Assembly (NCBI GenBank): GCA_021155915.1
Contig: JAJNBE010000005.1
Location: forward strand, 1 to 64,000
From: Solimicrobium sp.
GTDB taxonomy: Bacteria > Pseudomonadota > Gammaproteobacteria > Burkholderiales > Burkholderiaceae_D
Direction: 5' to 3'
DNA length: 64,000 nucleotides
The position numbers were made by a program, and so were the translations under genes. How positions within the stretch are numbered: the first letter of the stretch is position 1; every line of letters begins with the position of its first letter. This document shows positions 30,550 through 41,123 of the stretch, in pieces. The notes under the pieces were generated by a model. The model saw only the letters and a list, made by a program, of their open reading frames with translations, made no database searches and was not told where the DNA came from.

Positions 30550-33500
30550 CTATGCAGCGCATTCAACATCAACCCCAGATGCAACTTCGGAAAGTGACCA
30601 GACTTCCAGCACCGCGCTTTCTAAACTAGGATGTTCTTCCTGCACGGTTTTCGCTTCCAGTCCAGCTTGGGTTAATATCGAGATAATATGCTCAGCTAAC
30701 GCCTCACCTTGCAGCGCTGGAGAAGGCATAGTCGATACGACCAATTCTAATAAACGCTGTTGGGCGCGTCTAAGTGCATTCAATGCGTGGGTGCGAAGTG
30801 GCGTAACATTGGTTTGCATCAACACGGGTTCCAATTGAGAGATTCCCGATTGTTGGCGTAATTGCAGGCCGATTTGTAAGAACCTCACCAAATCCAGTTC
30901 TTTTTTACGAGTTGTAGTCAATGTGGAAAATAAAAAATCGGCCATATCCATTATGGCCTCAACCATTTGGCATGCACGGGGGAAAGCTTTCGTTTCCGTT
31001 ACATATTTACTAAACAACGGAGCAACTTTACTTGGATGTTTAAATAAAGCGGTCAGTTCCGCAAGATTATCGGAATCTTCAATGTGCGGAACTGATAGGA
31101 CAGCTTCAATTACAGCACGTTGCAGGAGACGACATCGAGCATCTAATTCAGCAGAACGTTCACGTGGCACTGTAAGCGCATGATCGTCTAAAATGGAAAA
31201 TAAGGGCTCCAAATGAAGCGTTGACCATGCTTGTGACCAGGCCAGAATAACTTCAGACTCCGCGACCCCATATTTAGCGGCCAGTTCGACTAACATAACT
31301 GGCCCACAACGATTAACCGCTTCATTGGCTAAAACTGTTCCTAATATGGGATTCGCCAACGGGTGATCTAAACTGTTTCTGTGAGCCACTAACGCTGTCG
31401 GGAAATAAGGGGTCAGCATACTTCTGGCCCAACACTGTTCTGTTAAAGGCAGTGCAGATAAAATCCCTTTGTAGCGATTTTTAACATTAGCAACAACCAC
31501 TGCCAACTCCGGCGCTGTTAATCCTATATTCAGCTCTTTTCGGCGAATAAATTCTAGCTCTGAAGGAAGTTGTTCTAGTTTGCGAGACAGTACGCCTTCT
31601 GCTTCCAAGGTACATACCAAATTCGCGTAGGCATTTTGGATCGCTTCTTGTTGCTGAGCTTGTTCTTCTCGCACAATTAACCGTGTTTGCTGAAAGTTAT
31701 CACGGAGAACCAATTCTACAATATCTGGCGTGATCTTATTCAGCATACCATTCCGTTCCTCTTCCGATATTTTTCCTGCAGTGACTTCACTATCCAGCCA
31801 GATTTTAACGTTCACTTCATGATCTGAACAATCTACTCCCGCTGAATTATCGATAGCATCGGTAAAAATACGGCCACCGCTTAAGGCAAATTCGATTCGG
31901 CCTGCTTGTGTCGCACCTAGGTTTCCACCTTCCGCCACTACTCTGCACCGCAGGGCATTTCCATCTACCCTTATGCCGTCGTTAGCTCGGTCTTTGACTT
32001 GCTCATGGGTTTCAGTAGATGCTTTGATGTAGGTACCAATTCCTCCGTTATAAAATAAATCTACTTTAGCCATCAAAATAATATGTAGTAGCTCCTCGGG
32101 GGTGACTGTTTTTTCCTCAGTGCTTAGGGCCAGTTGAGCTTCCATCGACAAGGTAATACTACGTGCATCACGCGGATAAACACCTCCACCTGCTGATATT
32201 AGCAGCTTGTTATAGTCATCCCATGAAGAACGGGGAAGATCAAACAATCGCTGGCGTTCTTCAAAGGAAATTTTTACGTCAGGTGTTGGGTCAATAAAAA
32301 TATGACGATGATCGAATGCTGCGACCAGCTTGATTTGATGCGATAACAATAAACCGTTACCAAATACATCGCCAGACATATCGCCCACGCCAATCATAGT
32401 AATTGGTGTGTTTTTCAAATTATGGCCAAGTTCATAAAAATGCCGTTTTACTGCTTCCCATGCACCTCTAGCAGTAATACCGAGTTTTTTATGGTCGTAT
32501 CCATTGGAACCACCAGAAGCAAACGCATCGCCCAGCCAAAAACCGCGTTCTAAGGCAATACTGTTGGCAATATCTGAAAACGTAGCTGTGCCTTTGTCCG
32601 CTGCTACAACTAAATATGGATCAGCTTCGTCGTAGCACACAGTCTGTTCCGGGTAAATCACTTGCCCTTGTAATCGGTTATCTGTTAAATCTAATAAACC
32701 TGCAATAAAGAGTCGGTAGACCGCCTCTCCTTCCTTAGCGATCATTTCCCGGGTGGATATTCCGTTAGCATCTTTGGGTACCATCTTGCATACAAAACCG
32801 CCCTTTGCTCCTGCGGGCACAATCACCGCATTTTTAACCATTTGTGCTTTGACCAAACCTAGCACTTCGGTACGGTAATCCTCCATTCGATCGGACCAAC
32901 GTAGACCGCCCCGTGCAACAGGACCACCGCGTAAATGTACACCCTCGAAACGACGTGAAAATACAAAAATTTCGCGGAAAGGGCGTGGCTGCGGTAACCA
33001 ACTCAATTGTGTTGTATCGACTTTAAATAAAATCGTATCATCGACCTGCTTTTGCTGAAAATATGACGTACGTAAAGTCGCCAACATGAGTTCAACCAAC
33101 GTACGCAATATATTTTCAGTATCCGCATGGTTGATTTCAATTAGCTTTTCCTTGAGGGTATATAAGGAAGTGGTACCCTCAGCACGCTGAATTGGCGTCA
33201 ATTCAGGATCAAAGCGCAGCAAGAAAGCATCGGTGATTTGACGAACATAACGCGCTTGTTTTTTCAAACACTCTGCCATATAGCGCATACTAAACCGGCA
33301 ACCTGCCTGACGCCAGTAGCTGGCATAAGCTCGAATCACCTGTACTTCCTTTGAACGCATATTGGCCTCCACAACCAACGCGTTCATACGACCATCTTCG
33401 CCCTCGCCATTTAACAAAATTTCAAATAGTTCTTCCGCTGCTGCGGCAACACCAGGTTGTGCCAATTTTTCTGTACTAACTTCATCCAGAAATAAACAGG

Positions 33501-35337
33501 TCACATAGGCAATGGCCGTGGTATCGACAGCATTGGCAGAACTAGGGGAGATGAGTGCTGAGTGGCCAAAGATTTTGTAAGCCCGTTCACGTTCAATAAC
33601 AACCCCTGCGTTATGCATCGCTGGCAATATATTGGATAAAGCGGGAACTTTATTCACAGACTGTAAACGAATGCTGGCGGGTTGTGCCGTTTCAACACGC
33701 ACTTTAATGCGAGCTGATTTAGCGTATTTCAACACGCCGCATAAATCATGAAAAGCGGTTATAGGAGACGTGACCGCGATATATTCGGCAGATAAACCAC
33801 TACATAGCTTACGGACGCCCATACGGAACTCCGCTTCGTCCAGTTCGTCTACCAAATGGTTAAACGTGGAGTGCCACCCTTCCAACACACCTAAGAGGGG
33901 CAACTGAATGTCCGTTTCTAAATTCAAATCTCGCCTGACTCCTTTGGCAATCAAATAAACGCGTGCTAAAGGACCATGAGTGACTAATGTATCTATCTGA
34001 ACTTCAGACGCCGCTACCCCACCGCGCAGTTCATCTGCTAACGTCTCCGCTAATTTTGCACTGTACAGTTCGCGCGGCATGAAAATCAGGACATTTAAGT
34101 GACGACCATAAACGTCATGGCGCGCGAATACTTTAGCACGCGGCTGTTTGTACAGTGCTACTACCGCACTAGACACTGCAGCCAACCAGCCCAAGTCGGC
34201 TTCTAGCACTTCAGCACGCGGAAACGATTCTAAAATTTCCACAAATTTTTCGGAACGAAATCCTTCTGCCCGAACACCTGCCATGTGTAATACGTTGTTA
34301 ATACGCACTCTGGCAAAGGGCAAATCAGCCACTGCTGTCACTGTCGCTGCGCGGGAAAACAACCCAACAAAACAGTGTTCCCCTAACAAAATTCCGTGCG
34401 CATCGCTATTACGCACACCGATAAAATCTAACTGCTGATCACGGTACAGTGTCGCTTGCACATCTGCTTTGACTATTGACAGCGTATCTTCACGATTGTT
34501 AAGAGTGTCATAGTCACCGGGAATACTCCGTAAACAATCACCATAAATAGGATGATTTTTATTTTTTAGCACACCAAGTGTTCCAGACAGATCGCGGACT
34601 AATTCACGCTTATTCGCCTGGCCTTCCCGATGAGCAGCATAGTAAACATAGCCAAACGTTTCGAAACCTATTTTGTCGGCCCATCGTAAAAATTCGGCAA
34701 CTTCCTTACCATCTTTGGCATGGATTTCGACTGCTTCAGCTATTTCTAATGTCTTCTCTGAAATTGCGCATGCGTCCTGATGCACTATCGCAGCGTCTCC
34801 CAAAGACATGGTTAACCGTTTAAGAAGTAGATTTATTTCCGGTTCTTTTAATTGCTCATCCAACAGACAAAATACGATTGACTCCAACCCGACTTTACTG
34901 TCCACTTTGTTGTATTTGTCTGCCTTTGCCTTTTCAGCCCGAATCACCCTACCACTGTTATCGCGGTGCACAGCTAATACAACGTTCATGATTGCGCGCG
35001 AAACCACTCGAAGACCACGCAAACTCATAACAATAGTATCGATAAGATAGGGCATATCAGGATTCAAAATCAGCAGACCCGTTGTGTTACCGCCGCGCCC
35101 GTCTTGATAGGCCAGGGGGCTGATTCTGGCCCCCTCAGCCGGAGACCAGTCCGCGCACTGTGTAAAGCCTTCCCATAATACGGACGCCAGACTATTCGGC
35201 AGAATTCCTGCTAAATCATCTTCTTCCACCGAAGAAAGCCAGGCTTCTAATAGAACAGCTGCAGAAGGATTATGCGCACTCTTGCCTACTTGAACTAAAG
35301 CTAAAGTTTGGGTTCGTATTTCTTGAGTTTGATTCAT
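30550..35337 (-). CDS. Large NAD-specific glutamate dehydrogenase (~180 kDa type)
   Basis: 1595 aa; LRGGPVARGGLRWSDRMEDYRTEVLGLVKAQMVKNAVIVPAGAKGGFV, GVGDMSGDVFGNG. Confidence 0.95.
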   Translation of the reverse strand: MNQTQEIRTQTLALVQVGKSAHNPSAAVLLEAWLSSVEEDDLAGILPNSLASVLWEGFTQCADWSPAEGARISPLAYQDGRGGNTTGLLILNPDMPYLIDTIVMSLRGLRVVSRAIMNVVLAVHRDNSGRVIRAEKAKADKYNKVDSKVGLESIVFCLLDEQLKEPEINLLLKRLTMSLGDAAIVHQDACAISEKTLEIAEAVEIHAKDGKEVAEFLRWADKIGFETFGYVYYAAHREGQANKRELVRDLSGTLGVLKNKNHPIYGDCLRSIPGDYDTLNNREDTLSIVKADVQATLYRDQQLDFIGVRNSDAHGILLGEHCFVGLFSRAATVTAVADLPFARVRINNVLHMAGVRAEGFRSEKFVEILESFPRAEVLEADLGWLAAVSSAVVALYKQPRAKVFARHDVYGRHLNVLIFMPRELYSAKLAETLADELRGGVAASEVQIDTLVTHGPLARVYLIAKGVRRDLNLETDIQLPLLGVLEGWHSTFNHLVDELDEAEFRMGVRKLCSGLSAEYIAVTSPITAFHDLCGVLKYAKSARIKVRVETAQPASIRLQSVNKVPALSNILPAMHNAGVVIERERAYKIFGHSALISPSSANAVDTTAIAYVTCLFLDEVSTEKLAQPGVAAAAEELFEILLNGEGEDGRMNALVVEANMRSKEVQVIRAYASYWRQAGCRFSMRYMAECLKKQARYVRQITDAFLLRFDPELTPIQRAEGTTSLYTLKEKLIEINHADTENILRTLVELMLATLRTSYFQQKQVDDTILFKVDTTQLSWLPQPRPFREIFVFSRRFEGVHLRGGPVARGGLRWSDRMEDYRTEVLGLVKAQMVKNAVIVPAGAKGGFVCKMVPKDANGISTREMIAKEGEAVYRLFIAGLLDLTDNRLQGQVIYPEQTVCYDEADPYLVVAADKGTATFSDIANSIALERGFWLGDAFASGGSNGYDHKKLGITARGAWEAVKRHFYELGHNLKNTPITMIGVGDMSGDVFGNGLLLSHQIKLVAAFDHRHIFIDPTPDVKISFEERQRLFDLPRSSWDDYNKLLISAGGGVYPRDARSITLSMEAQLALSTEEKTVTPEELLHIILMAKVDLFYNGGIGTYIKASTETHEQVKDRANDGIRVDGNALRCRVVAEGGNLGATQAGRIEFALSGGRIFTDAIDNSAGVDCSDHEVNVKIWLDSEVTAGKISEEERNGMLNKITPDIVELVLRDNFQQTRLIVREEQAQQQEAIQNAYANLVCTLEAEGVLSRKLEQLPSELEFIRRKELNIGLTAPELAVVVANVKNRYKGILSALPLTEQCWARSMLTPYFPTALVAHRNSLDHPLANPILGTVLANEAVNRCGPVMLVELAAKYGVAESEVILAWSQAWSTLHLEPLFSILDDHALTVPRERSAELDARCRLLQRAVIEAVLSVPHIEDSDNLAELTALFKHPSKVAPLFSKYVTETKAFPRACQMVEAIMDMADFLFSTLTTTRKKELDLVRFLQIGLQLRQQSGISQLEPVLMQTNVTPLRTHALNALRRAQQRLLELVVSTMPSPALQGEALAEHIISILTQAGLEAKTVQEEHPSLESAVLEVWSLSEVASGVDVECAA

Positions 35338-35376
35338 TGGGTTCTCGATGGTTAAAAAGTCTATCGGGGTATAATC

Positions 35377-36717
35377 TTACAAATCAGTGTATAAAGCAGG
35401 AAGATCTAGAATTTCGCTTAACTCAGCTAAAGCCGATTGAACTTCTAGAGCCAGAATCGGATCCGCTAAATCTTCAGGTAGCAGTACGTCGCGATAATGA
35501 CGTTTAACCCACTGTACTAAACGCGCGTATAAATCTTCGGTAAAAATAATTCCCTGGTGCATAGCATTAGCCTGCTGCTCAGTTAGCTCCACGCGCAAAC
35601 GCAAACAAGCTGGACCTCCTCCGTTGCACATACTTTGCCTTAGATCTATGCTGAGCAATTCATCTATTGCATCATAACTTTTTAGATTGGCTAAATATGC
35701 CGAAACCGCCCTGTTCTGGTAGCATTCCTGCGGGACTAGCAACATCATTTTCCCATCAGGTTTAGTTAGCAATTGGCTATTAAATAAATACGAAGTAACA
35801 GCATCAGCCACTGATACTTGCGCACTATCAACACGAATTGCCCTCAGTTCTGCAGCGACCTGCTGTAATGCAGTACGACATTGTTCGATGACAACTTTTT
35901 CGTTAACAAATGCTTCCTGATGATAGAAAAATAAATTGCCGTTACCGACCGCAATAACGTCATTATGGAACACACCCAAATCGATCACGTCAGGATTCTG
36001 CTGCACAAAAATGGTGCGCGATTCATCTAAACCATGCAGACGTGCAACTGCATTGCTTGCTTCCTTAGATTGACGAGCAGGAAATTTTTTCGGGCTTACA
36101 ATATGTGCATCCCATTCACTGCGGCCATAAACAAAGAGTTCTATACCGGCAGCACTATATTCAGAACAAAATCGCGTATGATTGGCTGCTCCTTCGTCAC
36201 CGAAAACAGGCGTAGAGGGCAATGCCTGGTGCACCGAAAAATAATTTTCATTATAGAAAATTGCACGTAATGTCCGCTCCGTTTGTACGCATTCAAACGA
36301 ACGATGTAGTTTAGTATTTAAATTAGCGACCGTAAAATGCACTCGGCCATCGGCCGTATCGGCCGAAGGACTCACTGTGGCGGCGTTGGCTGTCCACATT
36401 GACGCTGCAGAATAAGCGCATGCCAGCAATATAGGTGCGGTACGGGCAGCCGCTTCGATCATTTGTGCCTCGGTTCCCTTAAAACCGAGCTGCCGCAGCA
36501 AACGAAAATTGGGTCTATCTTGCGGAGGGAGGACTGCCTGCGCAATTCCACGTTGCGCTAACATGCGCATCTTATCCAATCCTTGTAACGCGGCCTCTTT
36601 TGGATTTGATGCCTTGTTAGCGCTAAGGAATGAGGCTACATTGCCAAACGATAATCCCGCGTAATTATGCGTTGGTCCGACCAATCCATCAAAATTATAT
36701 TCTCGGGCATTTTTCAT
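35377..36717 (-). CDS. astB: N-succinylarginine dihydrolase AstB
   Basis: 446 aa; [44 protein letters not shown]. Confidence 0.96.
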   Translation of the reverse strand: MKNAREYNFDGLVGPTHNYAGLSFGNVASFLSANKASNPKEAALQGLDKMRMLAQRGIAQAVLPPQDRPNFRLLRQLGFKGTEAQMIEAAARTAPILLACAYSAASMWTANAATVSPSADTADGRVHFTVANLNTKLHRSFECVQTERTLRAIFYNENYFSVHQALPSTPVFGDEGAANHTRFCSEYSAAGIELFVYGRSEWDAHIVSPKKFPARQSKEASNAVARLHGLDESRTIFVQQNPDVIDLGVFHNDVIAVGNGNLFFYHQEAFVNEKVVIEQCRTALQQVAAELRAIRVDSAQVSVADAVTSYLFNSQLLTKPDGKMMLLVPQECYQNRAVSAYLANLKSYDAIDELLSIDLRQSMCNGGGPACLRLRVELTEQQANAMHQGIIFTEDLYARLVQWVKRHYRDVLLPEDLADPILALEVQSALAELSEILDLPALYTDL

Positions 36718-36727
36718 AAGCGGATTC

Positions 36728-38206
36728 TTAGAATGTCAACCCGGGTGTAAGTTGCTTCGGCAGTTCCAACAGAACGGATTCCGTCGAAGCAACTGGATAA
36801 GCGCAATAATCGGCCGCATAAAATGCGCTCGGTCGGTTATTACCTGAGCGGCCAATACCCCCAAATGGTGCCGTGCTCGCCGCACCCGTCGTGGGTCGAT
36901 TCCAATTCACAATACCCGCGCGGATACGCGACTGAAATTGCTGCCATAACGTCACGTCGTCACTCAATAGGCCCGCTGCTAGACCATATCTAGTCGCGTT
37001 GGCAACACTAATTGCCGCTGCAAAATCGGGCACGCGAATGACTTGTAATAAAGGACCAAACCATTCTTCATCGGGAACCTGATTAACATCCGTAACATCA
37101 ACAATACCGGCGGATACCAAGCCGGTATTAGCTTGAAGATGACGCATTTCCAACAGTGGCCTCCCGCCTCGGGAGATAAGTTCAGCCTGAATATCAATTA
37201 ATTTTCTTGCGGCAGCACATGATATTACCGGTCCCATAAAAGGTGCAGGACTAAGGTTATACTTACCAACTCGAATTGCAGAGGCAACCTGAACTAAACG
37301 TTTCAAGATAACCTCACCTTGCGTATTGGCGGGGAGGATTAAGCGCCGCGCACAAGTACAACGCTGACCGGCACTGATAAAAGCGGAGAGAATAATGTGA
37401 TGCACTGCTGCATCACGGTTTTCTACATTCCAAACTATTAACGGATTATTCCCACCCATTTCCAAGGCCAACATTTTTTCAGGTTGCCCGGCAAATTTTT
37501 TATGCAAACTAACGCCAACCGCATAGCTGCCTGTAAATAACACACCATCAATTTCACTGTGTTCAGTCAAAGAAATTCCGGTATTCTTTCCGCCACTAAC
37601 CAAATTCAGTACGCCTTTGGGTAGACCCGCCTCGATCCAATACTCCATCATTTTCATTGACGTTCGCACCACGTATTCGCTTGGTTTAAATACGATGGTA
37701 TTACCTGCTATTAATGCAGGAACAATGTGCCCATTAGGTAAGTGGCCAGGAAAGTTATACGGGCCTAGTACAGCAAAAACGCCATGTGGACGATGCCGTA
37801 ACACGGCGGAGCCATCATTGACTTCGTTGGAAAAGTGACCGGTGCGAACGTGATATGACTGAATAGAAATATCAATTTTATTAGCCATGGAAGCAACTTC
37901 GCTCCGCGCTTCCCACAACGGCTTTCCAACATCTTGTGAAATAAGTTCGGATAATTCTTCGATATTGAGTTTTAATAAATCACGGAACTTACAGCAAATA
38001 TCAACACGTGCAGCTAGACTAGCTTGCTCCCAAAGGGGAAAATGAATGCGCGCAGCTTTACAAGCTCCTTGCACTTCCACTTCAGCTGCTGAACTACCTT
38101 GCCAAATGGTAACCCCATCCGCTGGGTTAACAACGCTAAACGGTTCACCTGTACCAACGACCCATTTTCCGTCGATATAATTGCTGGCATTAATTTTATT
38201 CTTCAT
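36728..38206 (-). CDS. astD: N-succinylglutamate 5-semialdehyde dehydrogenase AstD
   Basis: 492 aa [45 protein letters not shown]. Confidence 0.95.
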   Translation of the reverse strand: MKNKINASNYIDGKWVVGTGEPFSVVNPADGVTIWQGSSAAEVEVQGACKAARIHFPLWEQASLAARVDICCKFRDLLKLNIEELSELISQDVGKPLWEARSEVASMANKIDISIQSYHVRTGHFSNEVNDGSAVLRHRPHGVFAVLGPYNFPGHLPNGHIVPALIAGNTIVFKPSEYVVRTSMKMMEYWIEAGLPKGVLNLVSGGKNTGISLTEHSEIDGVLFTGSYAVGVSLHKKFAGQPEKMLALEMGGNNPLIVWNVENRDAAVHHIILSAFISAGQRCTCARRLILPANTQGEVILKRLVQVASAIRVGKYNLSPAPFMGPVISCAAARKLIDIQAELISRGGRPLLEMRHLQANTGLVSAGIVDVTDVNQVPDEEWFGPLLQVIRVPDFAAAISVANATRYGLAAGLLSDDVTLWQQFQSRIRAGIVNWNRPTTGAASTAPFGGIGRSGNNRPSAFYAADYCAYPVASTESVLLELPKQLTPGLTF

Positions 38207-39251
38207 GCGCCCTCTTTTTAACGGACAGTGGCATAACTCTTAACTGAGCATCCTTCTGAAGAGGACAGCACAGCACTTGCTGCTGTTCGTCTGTCAATAA
38301 TATTTTTCCATCCCTTGCTGCTCTATTGGAAACAATAGCCCGATAATTTTTCAAGTTCGTATTTGCCACCAGTGTAGACACATTAACTGGTTCGTCCCTC
38401 ATTGCTGAATCGTAAGTTTCCACTTCCACTAATTCACTCACTTGGGCGGATCGTAATTCATTTATCCGTGCCTGCAAAACAGGGCCGGCATCAAAAATAT
38501 CAACATAGCCTTGGTAAGAAAATCCCTCTTCTTCTAATAGACGACGAGCGGGTGCTGTGTCGACATGCACCTTCCCAATTACCTCTTGTGCTTCCTGTGC
38601 CAGATACGTTACGTATAACGGATAGCGCGGCATGAGTTCAGCAATAAACGATTTTTTTCCGACGATACTTAAATCATCCGCACGATTAAAATCCATTTTG
38701 AAAAAATGACGACCTAAGTTATCCCAAAACGGTGAACTACCATCCGGACGTTGGAAACCACGTAATTCAGAGATGAATTTCTCATTAAATAGATGTGGAA
38801 ATTGAGCAATAAATAAGAAGCGGGACTTGGAAAGTAATTTACCGTTAATACCACTCCGATGCTCCGGATGTAAAAATAACGAACATAGCTCTGAACTACC
38901 CGTTAAATCATTGGACAAATACAACGTATCCATACGCAAATAAACGTTAAGCGCTTTGCTTGAATGAACCAAGGTGCCAATACGGTAATTATAAAAAGGC
39001 TCTTCTAAACCAACTCTACTTTTTATCGCGCAGACACCAATGAGTTCGTTACTATCAGTTTCTTCTAAAACAAATAAATAATCACGATGCTCTGGTGAAA
39101 TTTTTTCAGAAAAAGAATCACAAGCTACATCAATGCGTCTGCTCAACATTTTTTTATCTGGCTTTAATGTTGTCATTCCTCCACCAGTTTTAGTAGCTAA
39201 GGATAGTAAACCCTCTAAATCTTCTTTCCGAATTGCGCGCACGACTTTCAT
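38196..39251 (-). CDS. astA: Arginine N-succinyltransferase AstA
   Basis: 351 aa; RAIRKEDLEGLLSLATKTGGGMTTL, SSELCSLFLHPEHR, GKVHVDTAPARRLLEEEGF. Confidence 0.96.
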   Translation of the reverse strand: MKVVRAIRKEDLEGLLSLATKTGGGMTTLKPDKKMLSRRIDVACDSFSEKISPEHRDYLFVLEETDSNELIGVCAIKSRVGLEEPFYNYRIGTLVHSSKALNVYLRMDTLYLSNDLTGSSELCSLFLHPEHRSGINGKLLSKSRFLFIAQFPHLFNEKFISELRGFQRPDGSSPFWDNLGRHFFKMDFNRADDLSIVGKKSFIAELMPRYPLYVTYLAQEAQEVIGKVHVDTAPARRLLEEEGFSYQGYVDIFDAGPVLQARINELRSAQVSELVEVETYDSAMRDEPVNVSTLVANTNLKNYRAIVSNRAARDGKILLTDEQQQVLCCPLQKDAQLRVMPLSVKKRAHEE

Positions 39252-39286
39252 TCCAAATTCCTCAGTATTGCTACCTGGTCCTAAAA

Positions 39287-40573
39287 TCAGGCTTTCGCAA
39301 TTTTCGCTAACGCATATCCCAACCGTTTTGCAGCTTCTTGGATTTGCTCATCACTAACAATTAACGCCGGTGCAAAGCGGAGCACGTCAGGTCCGGCGAT
39401 TAAGATCATCAAACCTTGTTCTTCTGCGGCTCTAGTAATCTCTTTAGCACGACCTTTATAAGCCCTGGTTAATTCAATACCTACCAACAATCCTTTACCC
39501 CGGAGTTCACCCAGTATCTGCGGATACTCTCTCTGCAAACCTTGCAATGCCACCATAAAATTATCAGAGGCTTGTTGTACGCGGTGTAAAAAATGCGGGG
39601 AATTAATGATATTCAACACTTTAAGTGCAACCGACGCTGCTAGCGGATTGCCACCGTATGTTGTCCCATGCGTGCCTACTGAAAATGCAGCAGCAACTTT
39701 ATCGGTGGTAAGCATTGCACCGATTGGGTAACCATTACCGAGCGCTTTTGCGCACGTCAAGACGTCCGGTATAACGCCGTAACCCATGTAAGCAAACAAC
39801 TCACCTGTACGCCCCATGCCACATTGCACTTCGTCAAAAATCAATAGAGCGCCCTGCTGATCACATAACTCCCTCAATACACGCAAATAGTCCGGCGTGG
39901 CCGGCGTTACACCGCCTTCGCCTTGAATCGGTTCGACGATCACGGCACAGACACCGCTGTCAATTACAGCACGCGCCGCGTCAATATTATTAAATTCGAT
40001 GTGCGTTAATTCAGGAGGTAATGGGCCAAAACCTTCGGTGTATTTCGGCTGCCCCCCTACTGACACAGTAAACAAAGTCCGTCCATGGAAGGCGTTTACA
40101 CAAGAAACAATTCTTTTTTTATGAGAGTGACCAAAGCTATCCGCATATTTGCGCGCCATCTTCAACGCCGCTTCATTCGCTTCCGCTCCGGAATTACAGA
40201 AAAACGCCCGATCAGCAAAAGTCGTCGCGACTAGCGCGGAGGCCAACTGAAGCACTGGCTCGTTAGTATACCCATTGCTGACATGCCAAAGTTTTTCCGC
40301 TTGCTGTTGCAACGCCTTTACGACTTCAGGATGGCAATGACCCAAGCTAGTTACTGCAATACCTGCACCAAAATCCAAATACTGCCGGTTCTCCTGGTCC
40401 CACACATCTAAACCTTTGGCGCGCACAGGAATTATGCTGGACGGTGCATAAGTTGGTACAATGACTTCGTCAAATGTGCGACGGGTAATAGGAACAGCCC
40501 GTGAAAAAGAGGGAACGGTAGGGCTTTCGGCTAATGAAGTCATGATCGGCTTAAAGGTTGTGTGAGAAGGCAT
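39287..40573 (-). CDS. astC: Succinylornithine/acetylornithine aminotransferase AstC
   Basis: 428 aa class-III aminotransferase; FCNSGAEANEAALKMARKY, FDEVQCGMGRTG, GTHGTTYGGNPLA; first gene of ast operon. Confidence 0.92.
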   Translation of the reverse strand: MPSHTTFKPIMTSLAESPTVPSFSRAVPITRRTFDEVIVPTYAPSSIIPVRAKGLDVWDQENRQYLDFGAGIAVTSLGHCHPEVVKALQQQAEKLWHVSNGYTNEPVLQLASALVATTFADRAFFCNSGAEANEAALKMARKYADSFGHSHKKRIVSCVNAFHGRTLFTVSVGGQPKYTEGFGPLPPELTHIEFNNIDAARAVIDSGVCAVIVEPIQGEGGVTPATPDYLRVLRELCDQQGALLIFDEVQCGMGRTGELFAYMGYGVIPDVLTCAKALGNGYPIGAMLTTDKVAAAFSVGTHGTTYGGNPLAASVALKVLNIINSPHFLHRVQQASDNFMVALQGLQREYPQILGELRGKGLLVGIELTRAYKGRAKEITRAAEEQGLMILIAGPDVLRFAPALIVSDEQIQEAAKRLGYALAKIAKA

Positions 40574-41123
40574 TATTGTACCAACACTGAAGCTGAAATT
40601 TCTTCTATAACGACGACATATTTTTATAACTAAATTTTAATCTCACCGGTAAACGGTCTATCTGTTCCCATGTATAGCTATGCGATTTTGGCGGAAATAC
40701 AACTATTTGATATAGCGTGCCCATCTCAAAAAAAGTTCCAGTTACCCAAGAATTTCCCCGAAGCCAAGGGTGCTTCTTTCAAGCCGTATAGCAGGGATAG
40801 CGGAGGCCAGATATCGAGCTGTGACAACGTCGAACGACGCCGTCGAGATGACTAAGGGCAAACATTGGGGAGTCCATTTGGCTTCATAGTGTTACACGCA
40901 ATTAGCGATATCATTTTCTCGGCTGTTCGTACTCCTCATTCTTACAACGAATTTATAGCACTCTAATGGAAATCGGGCGTTATTGTAGCTGCTCTCTTCA
41001 GGTTGGAGACCAACGAATATTTTTAAGGATGCGATGAGCATCGCAGAACTCACAGGTAAGCCCTTCTGGCTCTTTTACCGCACACCCGACAGGCCGGGGT
41101 GCGATAATGGCACGTAACAATCC

